The position numbers and the translations under genes were made by a program. From Pseudomonas sp. (GTDB lineage: Bacteria; Pseudomonadota; Gammaproteobacteria; Pseudomonadales; Pseudomonadaceae): a stretch of DNA of 64,000 bases. The notes beneath the pieces are model-generated. The model was given only the letters and a program-made list of their open reading frames with translations. It was not told the origin of the DNA and did not search any database. Where the stretch lies: positions 1 to 64,000 of the forward strand of contig NZ_JAQGNX010000127.1 of NCBI RefSeq assembly GCF_028293835.1. Reading direction: 5' to 3'. This document shows, piece after piece, positions 30,817 through 39,350 of this stretch. Each line of letters opens with the position of its first letter. Position 1 is the first letter of the stretch.

Positions 30817-31791
30817 ATGAACCCCTCCGGCAGCAACGAACTGGATCGTTACCTCAACGCCGCCACCCGCGACAACACGCGGCGCAGTTATCGGGCAGCC
30901 ATTGAGCACTTCGAAGTGACGTGGGGCGGCTTTCTGCCTGCCACCAGCGACAGCGTGGCGCGCTATCTGGTGGCGTTTGCGGGGGTGCTCTCCATCAATA
31001 CGCTAAAGCTGCGCTTGTCAGCGCTGGCGCAGTGGCATAACAGTCAGGGATTCCCTGACCCCACCAAGGCGCCGATGGTACGCAAGGTGTTCAAGGGCAT
31101 TCGGGCGCTACACCCCGCGCAGGAAAAACAAGCCGAGCCGTTGCAGTTGCGGCAACTGGAGCAGGTGGTCGCAAGGCTTGATCTTGAGGCCGCACAGGCC
31201 GTTGCCGATAGCGATCGTCCGTCACTGCTGCGTTGCCGGCGCGACGCCGCGCTGATTTTGCTGGGATTCTGGCGTGGCTTTCGCAGCGATGAGCTGTGCC
31301 GACTGGACATCGAGCATGTGCGGGCGATGCCAGGCTCGGGGATCAGCCTGTACCTGCCGCGCAGCAAAAGTGATCGCGACAACCTCGGACGTACCTATCA
31401 AACGCCGGCCTTGAAGCGTTTGTGTCCGGTGCAGGCTTACATCGAATGGGTCAACTGTGCGGCGCTGGTGCGTGGGCCGGTATTTCGGGGAATTGATCGT
31501 TGGGGGAATCTGGCAGAGGAGGGCTTGCACGCCAACAGTGTCATTCCGTTGCTGCGCCAGGCTCTGGAACGCGCGGGTATTGCCGCCGAACACTACACCA
31601 GCCACTCATTGCGTCGCGGCTTCGCCACGTGGGCCCATCAGAGCGGCTGGGACTTGAAGTCACTGATGAGCTACGTCGGCTGGAAGGACGTCAAGTCGGC
31701 CCTGCGCTACATCGACGCCAGCCCGTTTGCCGATATCATCGCGCCCTCAGATGTGTCACAGATTTCTTCTATTAATAAGAACCCCTTATAG
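30817..31791 (+). CDS. tyrosine site-specific recombinase (TnpS/Xer-like)
   Basis: 'HYTSHSLRRGFATWAHQSGWDLKSLMSYVGWKDVKSALRYID' (HxxR...Y catalytic box); start set at MNPSGSNELDRYL. Confidence 0.92.
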   Translation: MNPSGSNELDRYLNAATRDNTRRSYRAAIEHFEVTWGGFLPATSDSVARYLVAFAGVLSINTLKLRLSALAQWHNSQGFPDPTKAPMVRKVFKGIRALHPAQEKQAEPLQLRQLEQVVARLDLEAAQAVADSDRPSLLRCRRDAALILLGFWRGFRSDELCRLDIEHVRAMPGSGISLYLPRSKSDRDNLGRTYQTPALKRLCPVQAYIEWVNCAALVRGPVFRGIDRWGNLAEEGLHANSVIPLLRQALERAGIAAEHYTSHSLRRGFATWAHQSGWDLKSLMSYVGWKDVKSALRYIDASPFADIIAPSDVSQISSINKNPL

Positions 31792-31824
31792 TGAAAAGTA
31801 ATCGGCGGCATCAGGTTTGCCAAT
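31788..31824 (+). promoter_or_regulatory. candidate OxyR binding site upstream of ahpC
   Basis: ATAG-N7-TAAT-N7-ATCA-N7-CAAT, 11/16 to ATAG-N7-CTAT-N7-ATAG-N7-CTAT with exact spacing. Confidence 0.35.
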
Positions 31825-31893
31825 GAGCCTATATCGCCGGTTTTGCGTAAGATTCATTTCATCAACTTTTACCCACCATCAGGAGATTCACCG

Positions 31894-32457
31894 ATGCCTA
31901 TCATCAACAGCCAAGTCAAACCATTCAAAGCCACTGCGTTCGCTAACAACGAATTTGTTGAAGTGTCGGAAGCAAACCTGAAAGGCAAATGGTCTGTCGT
32001 ATTCTTCTACCCAGCTGACTTCACCTTCGTTTGCCCTACCGAATTGGGCGACCTGGCTGATAACTACGCTGAGTTCAAGAAATTGGGCGTTGAAATCTAC
32101 GGCGTGTCTACCGACACCCATTTCGCTCACAAAGCTTGGCACGACACGTCTGACGTGATCGGCAAAGTTACCTTCCCGTTGATCGGCGACCCGACCCACG
32201 TGATCTCTCGCAACTTTGACGTTCTGATCGAAGAAGCGGGTCTGGCTGACCGTGGCACGTTCGTTATCAACCCGGAAGGTCAGATCAAGATTGTTGAACT
32301 GAACGACGGCGGTGTTGGCCGTGACGCTTCTGAGCTGCTGCGCAAGGTTAAAGCCGCTCAATACGTTGCTGCTCACCCAGGCGAAGTTTGCCCAGCTAAA
32401 TGGAAAGAAGGCGAAGCCACGTTGGCACCGTCTTTGGACCTGGTTGGCAAGATCTAA
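31894..32457 (+). CDS. ahpC: alkyl hydroperoxide reductase subunit C (peroxiredoxin)
   Basis: '[16 protein letters not shown]', '[21 protein letters not shown]'. Confidence 0.96.
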   Translation: MPIINSQVKPFKATAFANNEFVEVSEANLKGKWSVVFFYPADFTFVCPTELGDLADNYAEFKKLGVEIYGVSTDTHFAHKAWHDTSDVIGKVTFPLIGDPTHVISRNFDVLIEEAGLADRGTFVINPEGQIKIVELNDGGVGRDASELLRKVKAAQYVAAHPGEVCPAKWKEGEATLAPSLDLVGKI

Positions 32458-32530
32458 GTCGACATGCTTCGGCTGGGGGCCATGGGCTCTGCTTCAAGCA
32501 CGTAATCAAGTAAGCCGCATCGCCCCCAAA

Positions 32531-32568
32531 AAACGCCCGGGCGACCATCGCTCGGGCGTTGTTTTTTC
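32531..32568 (+). terminator. Rho-independent terminator between ahpC and ahpF
   Basis: AACGCCCGGGCG-ACCAT-CGCTCGGGCGTT-GTTTTTT. Confidence 0.85.
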
Positions 32569-32594
32569 TACCGAATGAAAAAGGAAATCGCGCC

Positions 32595-34157
32595 ATGTTG
32601 GACGCCAATCTGAACGCCCAGTTGAAATCGTACCTGGAGCGGGTTACCCGCCCGATCGAGATCGTTGCGTCCCTTGATGACGGCGCGAAATCTCAGGAAA
32701 TGCTGGAACTGCTCAAAGAAGTTTCTAGCCTTTCTAACTTTATTACATTGAAAGACAACGGCAGCGATGCGCGTACGCCGTCGTTTTCGTTAGACAGCCC
32801 GGGACAAAATATCAGCCTGCGTTTCGCCGGCATCCCAATGGGCCACGAATTCACCTCGCTGGTACTGGCGTTGCTGCAGGTCGGCGGCTACCCCTCTAAA
32901 GCCAGTGCGGACGCTATTGAACAGGCGAAAGCGCTGAAGGGCGATTTCAAGTTCGAAACCTATTTCTCTCAGTCATGTCAGAACTGCCCGGACGTCGTTC
33001 AAGCGATCAACCTGATGGCAGTGCTTAACCCGAACATCAAACACGTCGCTATCGACGGTGCGCTGTTCCAGGCGGAAGTGACTGATCGTCAGATCATGTC
33101 GGTGCCAAGCATCTACCTCAACGGTGAGCTGTTCGGTCAGGGTCGCATGGGTCTGGAAGAAATTCTGGCCAAAATCGACACCAGTGCCGGTGATCGGCAG
33201 GCAGAAAAACTGAACGCAAAAGAAGCCTTCGATGTTCTGGTCATCGGTGGCGGCCCGGCAGGTTCGGCGGCAGCGATTTACGCGGCCCGTAAAGGTATTC
33301 GTACCGGTGTTGCTGCAGAACGTTTTGGCGGTCAGGTGCTGGACACCATGGCCATCGAAAACTTCATCTCTGTTCAGCACACCGAAGGTCCTCAGTTGGC
33401 CGTGGCGCTTGAAGAACACGTCAAGCAATACGAAGTCGACATCATGAATCTGCAGCGTGCAGACAAATTGATTCCAGGCAAAGCGGGGGAGCTGCACGAA
33501 GTGAAATTCGCCAGCGGCGCTTCGTTGAAGGCCCGCACCGTGATCCTCGCGACCGGCGCAAGATGGCGCGAAATGAACGTGCCAGGTGAGCAGCAATATC
33601 GGAACAAGGGCGTGGCGTACTGCCCGCATTGCGATGGTCCATTGTTCAAGGGCAAGCGTGTTGCGGTCATTGGTGGCGGTAACTCCGGGGTTGAAGCTGC
33701 AATCGACCTGGCCGGTATCGTCAGCCACGTCACCTTGCTGGAGTTCGATGTGCAGCTGCGTGCGGACGCAGTATTGCAGCGTAAGTTGTTGAGCCTGCCG
33801 AACGTGACAGTGATCACCAACGCACACACCACCGAAGCCACAGGTGATGGGCAGAAAGTCAATGGTCTGCGTTACAGGAATCGCTTGAACGACGAAGAAA
33901 TTGCTATTGAACTGGAAGGAATTTTCGTTCAAATCGGTTTGCTGCCTAATACCGATTTCCTGAAGGGCACGATCGAACTGTCACCCCGCGGCGAAATCGT
34001 TGTGGATTCCCGTGGCGAGACGTCGATTCCAGGCATCTTCGCAGCTGGCGACGTGACCACCGTGCCGTTCAAGCAGATCATTATTGCCTTGGGCGAAGGT
34101 GCCAAAGCGTCGCTGAGCGCCTTTGATCACTTGATTCGCACTTCAGCGCCAGAGTAA
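32595..34157 (+). CDS. ahpF: alkyl hydroperoxide reductase subunit F
   Basis: '[30 protein letters not shown]', '[33 protein letters not shown]'. Confidence 0.96.
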   Translation: MLDANLNAQLKSYLERVTRPIEIVASLDDGAKSQEMLELLKEVSSLSNFITLKDNGSDARTPSFSLDSPGQNISLRFAGIPMGHEFTSLVLALLQVGGYPSKASADAIEQAKALKGDFKFETYFSQSCQNCPDVVQAINLMAVLNPNIKHVAIDGALFQAEVTDRQIMSVPSIYLNGELFGQGRMGLEEILAKIDTSAGDRQAEKLNAKEAFDVLVIGGGPAGSAAAIYAARKGIRTGVAAERFGGQVLDTMAIENFISVQHTEGPQLAVALEEHVKQYEVDIMNLQRADKLIPGKAGELHEVKFASGASLKARTVILATGARWREMNVPGEQQYRNKGVAYCPHCDGPLFKGKRVAVIGGGNSGVEAAIDLAGIVSHVTLLEFDVQLRADAVLQRKLLSLPNVTVITNAHTTEATGDGQKVNGLRYRNRLNDEEIAIELEGIFVQIGLLPNTDFLKGTIELSPRGEIVVDSRGETSIPGIFAAGDVTTVPFKQIIIALGEGAKASLSAFDHLIRTSAPE

Positions 34158-34190
34158 ACAAACGTTGCTGTGCAACACCTGAGCGTCAGG

Positions 34191-34227
34191 AAAATCCGGA
34201 ATCTGAAAAGACTCCGGATTTTTTTTG
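34191..34227 (+). terminator. Rho-independent terminator after ahpF
   Basis: AATCCGGA...TCCGGATT followed by TTTTTT. Confidence 0.85.
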
Positions 34228-34389
34228 TGTAAGAGGGCCACACAGATTCTGGGGGCAACCTGTTGGCGAAGCGCTTTCGCACCGTGGCGCAGCCGTCGGT
34301 AAATCCCACAAATAAGGTCCATTGCTGGCCCTTTGACCTTGATCTTGTTGTCAGAATCGTCGGCTATTCAGGCGCTTGGGATAAGCCGC

Positions 34390-34719
34390 ATGCGGATTTT
34401 GGTGTCGATACTCGCAACGTTTTTCTTGGTTAGTGTTGCGCTTTGCGCTCAGGCAAAGGAGTTGAGCAAGAGCGACCGGTTTGTGTGCGGTTGGGGAGCG
34501 GGAATAGCGGGAGGCGCTCAGGCATCAAAACTCTCGGGAGTTAGTCTTTACGGTGCCCGCAGAAAGTTACAGTACCGCAGGTTCCAACAAAGCTGGATGC
34601 GCATGATGGCAATGGGGATCACCGAGCAGACGTACAACAGTGCATCACGGCTCAAGCCTGACGGCGTTGCCCAGACGTATAACGAAGAATGCTTGAAGCA
34701 TGAATTGGCGCAGCGGTAA
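34390..34719 (+). CDS. hypothetical exported protein
   Basis: signal peptide 'MRILVSILATFFLVSVALCAQAK'. Confidence 0.6.
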   Translation: MRILVSILATFFLVSVALCAQAKELSKSDRFVCGWGAGIAGGAQASKLSGVSLYGARRKLQYRRFQQSWMRMMAMGITEQTYNSASRLKPDGVAQTYNEECLKHELAQR

Positions 34720-34855
34720 AAAGGCAGTCGCGTCTGTGTATCACGCGGTCCGGTAGTTGCATGTCGAGTGCCATCCGCCGGGATGTTGACGCGTGTAAAA
34801 CGGCATTGCCTGAATCACGCTTGATCCGGCAACTCGCTGACTAGGTGATCTGGAC

Positions 34856-36517
34856 GTGATACTCGACCGTTTGTTTTCGATACCTGCGCCGGCATTGCTG
34901 CTGTTGGCCTCAGGAATCGCACTGGTCGTCACCCTGCGACTGGTGCCCCGACGCGAGGGGCCGGGGCGCCGCGACCTGATCGGTTTTTTATGGGCAACGG
35001 TCTGGTGGAGCGCCTGCTCTATGACCGAAAACCTGTCGCTGCCAGCGACGTATCGTCTGGTATTCGGCAATCTCGCCTGGTTCAGTGTCACCTTGGCGCC
35101 GTTACTCGCGTGTTTCCTGTTGTGGGCCAATACGTTTGGCAATCGCCGTTCCGTGTCAGCAAGGCTACGCGCAGCCGCCGTTACTGTTAGCGTGGGCGTC
35201 TGCCTCGTCGCGTTCATTAATCCCGCTCACGCGATGTACCAACAGGTGATCCCCTCAGCCGACAACAACGGTCCGTTGCGTTACGTTCACGGGCCGTTCT
35301 TTTATCTGATCGTCAGCCTGATTTACCTCATCGTCCTGCTGACCATGGCGATCACGGCGTGGGCACAGCGCAAGCTGTCAGCGCGCCGACGGCGCATCCA
35401 TGTGGGTGTGATCCTTGCGATCAGCGCGCCACTGATTGCCAGCGCCTTTTACGCCAGTGGCCTGTTATTGGTCTTCGCTTACGACCCAACCCCTTTTACT
35501 TTCCTGCTCACTGCGCCGGTGTTGGCGTGGCTGTTGGCCTATAACGACCTGTGCGATCCGTTGCCCATCGCGCGTCGGGCGTTACTCGACGTGCTAAGCG
35601 ACTCGGTTATCATTCTGGATAACGACGGGCGTATCGTTGACTTGAATCCGTCCGCTTACAACTTGGCGCAAATGCCGGCGCGACCCCTAGGCACCGTGCT
35701 TTCGCAGCTTTCGTATTGGCAGCAGACAGTAAATCTGTCCGTTGCCCAACCGCATCATCCCGTGTCGGTTCGTTTGCCCCTGGACCCGCCGCAATATTTT
35801 GAGCTGACGACGACGGTACTCGAAGATTCGGGGATCGTTGCCGGACATTTGCTCCTGGTGCGGGACATGACCTTGCGCCAGGAAACGGAAAACCACCTGC
35901 AAGCAACGTTGGACGCGCTGAATGTGCAACTGGCCGATAACCTGTTGTTGCAGGCCGATCTGCACGCTCAGGCACGGCGCGACCCGCTGACCGGCTTGTA
36001 CAACCGGCGGCAACTGGATGAAGCGTTGCCCTCGACGCTGAGCAACGCGATCCAATCCAGGCGTCCCGTGTCCGTTGCGATGATCGATCTGGATCATTTC
36101 AAATCGATCAACGATAACCACGGTCACATGTTTGGCGACAGCGTGCTGAAAGCCTTCGCCACCCATCTGGCCCAGATTTCTCGCAAGAATGATGTGTTGT
36201 ACCGCATGGGCGGCGAGGAGTTTCTCGCCGTCCTGCCCGACACTTCGCCCAATGAGGCCGCCGAGGTGGTCGGTCGTTGGCTGGAAAGTTGCCGGGCAGG
36301 ATTGATGGTCGAGGGCAAGATGCTGTTTATCACTTTCTCTGCGGGAATCAATGCGGTGCCGACGCTTGAGTCGGACCCCGGCATGCTGGTTGCCCACGCC
36401 GACAGTGCGACTTATTTAGCCAAGCGTCGCGGTCGCAACCAAGTGATTTGCTACCAACTCAATGGTCCAGATACTCAATTTGAGCCGGAAACAACAAGTG
36501 GATCGCCGATGGCGTAG
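34856..36517 (+). CDS. diguanylate cyclase with N-terminal 7TM (7TMR/HisK-type) and PAS domains
   Basis: N-terminal TM helices; 'YRMGGEEFLAVLPD' GGEEF; 'RKND' I-site. Confidence 0.88.
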   Translation: MILDRLFSIPAPALLLLASGIALVVTLRLVPRREGPGRRDLIGFLWATVWWSACSMTENLSLPATYRLVFGNLAWFSVTLAPLLACFLLWANTFGNRRSVSARLRAAAVTVSVGVCLVAFINPAHAMYQQVIPSADNNGPLRYVHGPFFYLIVSLIYLIVLLTMAITAWAQRKLSARRRRIHVGVILAISAPLIASAFYASGLLLVFAYDPTPFTFLLTAPVLAWLLAYNDLCDPLPIARRALLDVLSDSVIILDNDGRIVDLNPSAYNLAQMPARPLGTVLSQLSYWQQTVNLSVAQPHHPVSVRLPLDPPQYFELTTTVLEDSGIVAGHLLLVRDMTLRQETENHLQATLDALNVQLADNLLLQADLHAQARRDPLTGLYNRRQLDEALPSTLSNAIQSRRPVSVAMIDLDHFKSINDNHGHMFGDSVLKAFATHLAQISRKNDVLYRMGGEEFLAVLPDTSPNEAAEVVGRWLESCRAGLMVEGKMLFITFSAGINAVPTLESDPGMLVAHADSATYLAKRRGRNQVICYQLNGPDTQFEPETTSGSPMA

Positions 36518-37056
36518 AAGTGGCCTCCGGCCAAGTAATGCAGACTTCTCCAGCGCGGTTCTGCGGTTTCGAACTTCCAGTGCCCATTTTCAAAGATTCG
36601 GGTATCAGCCCACGCGCCGATCACTTCTCCGATGAACAGGTCATACGTCGTTTGGTTGTGCGGTTCCGGAATGATTTTGCAGATCAGCCAACCCGAGCAT
36701 CCCTCAACCAGCGGCGTGTCGAAACCATCGATTTTGAACAGCTTGGCGCCGCTTCGCTCGACCTTGTCTGGCGTGTCGCCCAAGCTTGAGTTTCCTAGGG
36801 CGTAGGTGAGTTCGAGCTGGCCGGCATTGGGGATCTGCAGGGCGAAATAACCGCTCTTCTCTACGAGTTGTCGTGTCTGCGCGGTTTTATCAATCACCAC
36901 CGTCACCTTGGGTGGAGAAAAATCCAGGGCGCATGCCCAAGCGGCAGCCATGACATTGTCGGCGCCCGCATAGCTGGACGACACCAGAACCGTCGGACCA
37001 TGGTTCAACAGGCGGTAAGCCTTGTGCAACTCAACACTGCGAATGTTCTCGTCCAT
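36475..37056 (-). CDS. flavin reductase family protein
   Basis: 'GPTVLVSSSYAGADNVMAAAWACALDFSPPKVTVVID'. Confidence 0.85.
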   Translation of the reverse strand: MDENIRSVELHKAYRLLNHGPTVLVSSSYAGADNVMAAAWACALDFSPPKVTVVIDKTAQTRQLVEKSGYFALQIPNAGQLELTYALGNSSLGDTPDKVERSGAKLFKIDGFDTPLVEGCSGWLICKIIPEPHNQTTYDLFIGEVIGAWADTRIFENGHWKFETAEPRWRSLHYLAGGHFYAIGDPLVVSGSN

Positions 37057-37156
37057 TGTCCTTACCCTTTATTCAGTCGGCAAGAATAATACTCCAGTGC
37101 GCGGCGTAAGTAGCGGTGTAGGCTGTGGGCAAGCAACCACTCCACAGGGTACACAC

Positions 37157-37930
37157 ATGGAAAGCTTCAAGGCGAAGGTCGTCCTCGTAACCGGCGGCTC
37201 GAAAGGTATCGGCTTGGCGTGCGCCAAGCATTTTGCCGCCGAGGGCGCGCGCGTGGTGATCAGTTCGCGCTCCCAGGCCAACATCGACACGGCGCTTGAA
37301 GCGTTACCAAATGCGATCGGCTTTGCCGCCGACCTTTCGGACGATGTTGCGGCCGCCGCACTGGTTGAGCGCGTTATACGGGAAGTGGGACCTATCGACG
37401 TGCTGGTGAATTCGGCGGGCGCGGCCAAGCGGTCGCCGCCGGACGACCTCACTCCGGCGTTTTGGCGTGCTGCCATGGACGCCAAATTCTTTTCCACGAT
37501 TAACGTCCTTGACCCCGTGGTGAAGACCATGGCTGCGCGTGGTCAGGGAGTCATCGTCAATGTCATTGGTGTGGGCGGAAAAGTCGCTAGCCCCATTCAT
37601 CTAGCCGGCGGTTCGGCCAACGCTGCGCTGATGTTGGCGACTGCCGGGCTCGGTAATGTTTATGCGGCATCGGGTGTGCGAGTGGTGGGGGTCAGCCCAG
37701 GGCTGACGGAAACCGGTCGCGTCGCAGAAGGCATGGCGGCGGACGCGAGTCATGCCGGGATTACCCTGGAAACGGCGATGGCGCGTAGCGTGCAGAAAAT
37801 TCCTATGGGCCGCATGGCCAAACCGGAAGAAGTCGCCGACCTTGTACTGTTCCTGGCGTCTGACAAGGCACGCTATATCACCGGCATCACCGTCACTATG
37901 GACGGTGCGATGTATCCGATGGTGGTGTAG
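37157..37930 (+). CDS. SDR family oxidoreductase
   Basis: 'VVLVTGGSKGIGLACAKHFAAEGARVVISSRS'; start set at MESFKAKV. Confidence 0.88.
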   Translation: MESFKAKVVLVTGGSKGIGLACAKHFAAEGARVVISSRSQANIDTALEALPNAIGFAADLSDDVAAAALVERVIREVGPIDVLVNSAGAAKRSPPDDLTPAFWRAAMDAKFFSTINVLDPVVKTMAARGQGVIVNVIGVGGKVASPIHLAGGSANAALMLATAGLGNVYAASGVRVVGVSPGLTETGRVAEGMAADASHAGITLETAMARSVQKIPMGRMAKPEEVADLVLFLASDKARYITGITVTMDGAMYPMVV

Positions 37931-38150
37931 GCGCTGGCCGAAACCGCCCATGGGAGTACGAACGTTGATGGATTTTCTGACGGCACAAGAGGAATAACTG
38001 CACTGGCTACGAGATCGGAACCGGCAGATAGATTCAGCGGGATGAGATTGTTATTTTTTGTGAGGAGTAACCGAGCGGGGGTTATATTTTTTGCGCACCG
38101 GGAAGAGTACGAACCTTCCCGATGTCGCTCATACCATCAACGCTTTTAAA

Positions 38151-38522
38151 TCAGCGCTTAAGCCAAGACTCAACTTCATCCGAGCCATGCTCGCTTTTCC
38201 AAGCCTTCAATAGCTTGTGATTGCCGCCCTTAGTTTCGATCGACTCTCCCGTATGCGGGTTGTTGTACACCTTCATAGTACGAGCGCGGCGAGTTACTTT
38301 GCCAGCAGGTGCGGCCGTTTTCATGCCTTTGGCGCCAGCATGTGGGTCGAGAATCGATACGACGTCTCTTAGGCTTTTGCTGTATTGGCCCAGCAGAGTG
38401 CGCAGTTTGCTTTCAAATTCAATCTCTGCCTCCAGGGCTTTGTCGCCTTTCATGGCTTCCAGGGCTTGGAGCTGTTCAGCCAGGTGGCGTTCGAGCTGGC
38501 GGAATTCTGCGAGTTTTGACAT
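38151..38522 (-). CDS. MvaT/H-NS family xenogeneic silencer
   Basis: 'MSKLAEFRQLERHLAEQLQALEAMKGDKALEAEIEFESKLRTLL...KVYNNPHTGESIETKGGNHKLLKAWK'. Confidence 0.92.
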   Translation of the reverse strand: MSKLAEFRQLERHLAEQLQALEAMKGDKALEAEIEFESKLRTLLGQYSKSLRDVVSILDPHAGAKGMKTAAPAGKVTRRARTMKVYNNPHTGESIETKGGNHKLLKAWKSEHGSDEVESWLKR

Positions 38523-38645
38523 GTTGATCTCCGTTAGTCAGGTGGATAGCTTTAGCTGATCATAAAATAAGCTTATCAGGCAGTTGGTGAAAGCTTTGTT
38601 AGTTTCAAGAAATATTTAGTGCGTTGTAGCGTTCGTCACCGGGGT

Positions 38646-39080
38646 TCAACTTCGGTGTTCGGGTTTCCAATATTTTTGCATCTCCAGAAACAGAAAGGAC
38701 GCCGTCCAGGTAATCAGCATAAGGCCGGTCAGAGCTTCTAGCCCCGTTAGAAATTTGATGTGGCCAACAGGATGGATATCGCCGAAGCCGATGGTGGTGA
38801 AGGTGGTGAAGGAAAAATACGCGCAGTCCAGTAGGCTGCCATCGAACTGGCCCTGCAGACTTCCCCAATCACCGTATTGGATGATTAAGTAGTAGGTCAG
38901 CGCAAAGCACCATACTTCCAGAGCGTGAGCAGCCATTGCGCCAAGCACGCCCAATACGATCCTGAAGCGATGCCGCCGGTTGAGCCGCGAAAAGACCAGA
39001 TTCATACGCAGCAAGCATTCGTAATGGATCATCACCGCAGTGACGATGACTATTAAATTGACGAGAATCACTGCGATCAT
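38646..39080 (-). CDS. ion channel family protein (K+-channel pore)
   Basis: pore motif 'FTTFTTIGFGDIHPVG'. Confidence 0.85.
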   Translation of the reverse strand: MIAVILVNLIVIVTAVMIHYECLLRMNLVFSRLNRRHRFRIVLGVLGAMAAHALEVWCFALTYYLIIQYGDWGSLQGQFDGSLLDCAYFSFTTFTTIGFGDIHPVGHIKFLTGLEALTGLMLITWTASFLFLEMQKYWKPEHRS

Positions 39081-39350
39081 TCAGCGCTACATCCTTTATG
39101 AGGCCAGCCGTGGCTATTTTACTGTGCTAACGGTTTTTGTGAGGCAGCACAAAGCAGCAGTTTCTTCGTGCAGCTACCTGCGCATTGAATCGGCACCGGC
39201 AATGGGGCTGGGCACGGGAAGCGCGGCCAGTGGCGACACGCACAGCTTCAGCCCGCAACGGCACTTCCTGGTTGCGAGATAATTAGTTCGCACAGCGCGC
39301 TTGTTTCGCCATAATACTCGACCATAACACCCAGCTTTCACGAGGCAGTC

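Noticed and set aside
29648-31791. Complete integrated transposon or prophage at the recombinase locus
   Set aside because: No transposase, phage genes, tRNA target or flanking terminal repeats could be seen
32973-33932. 319-aa minus-strand ORF antisense to ahpF
   Set aside because: Overlaps a highly conserved gene; low-plausibility composition
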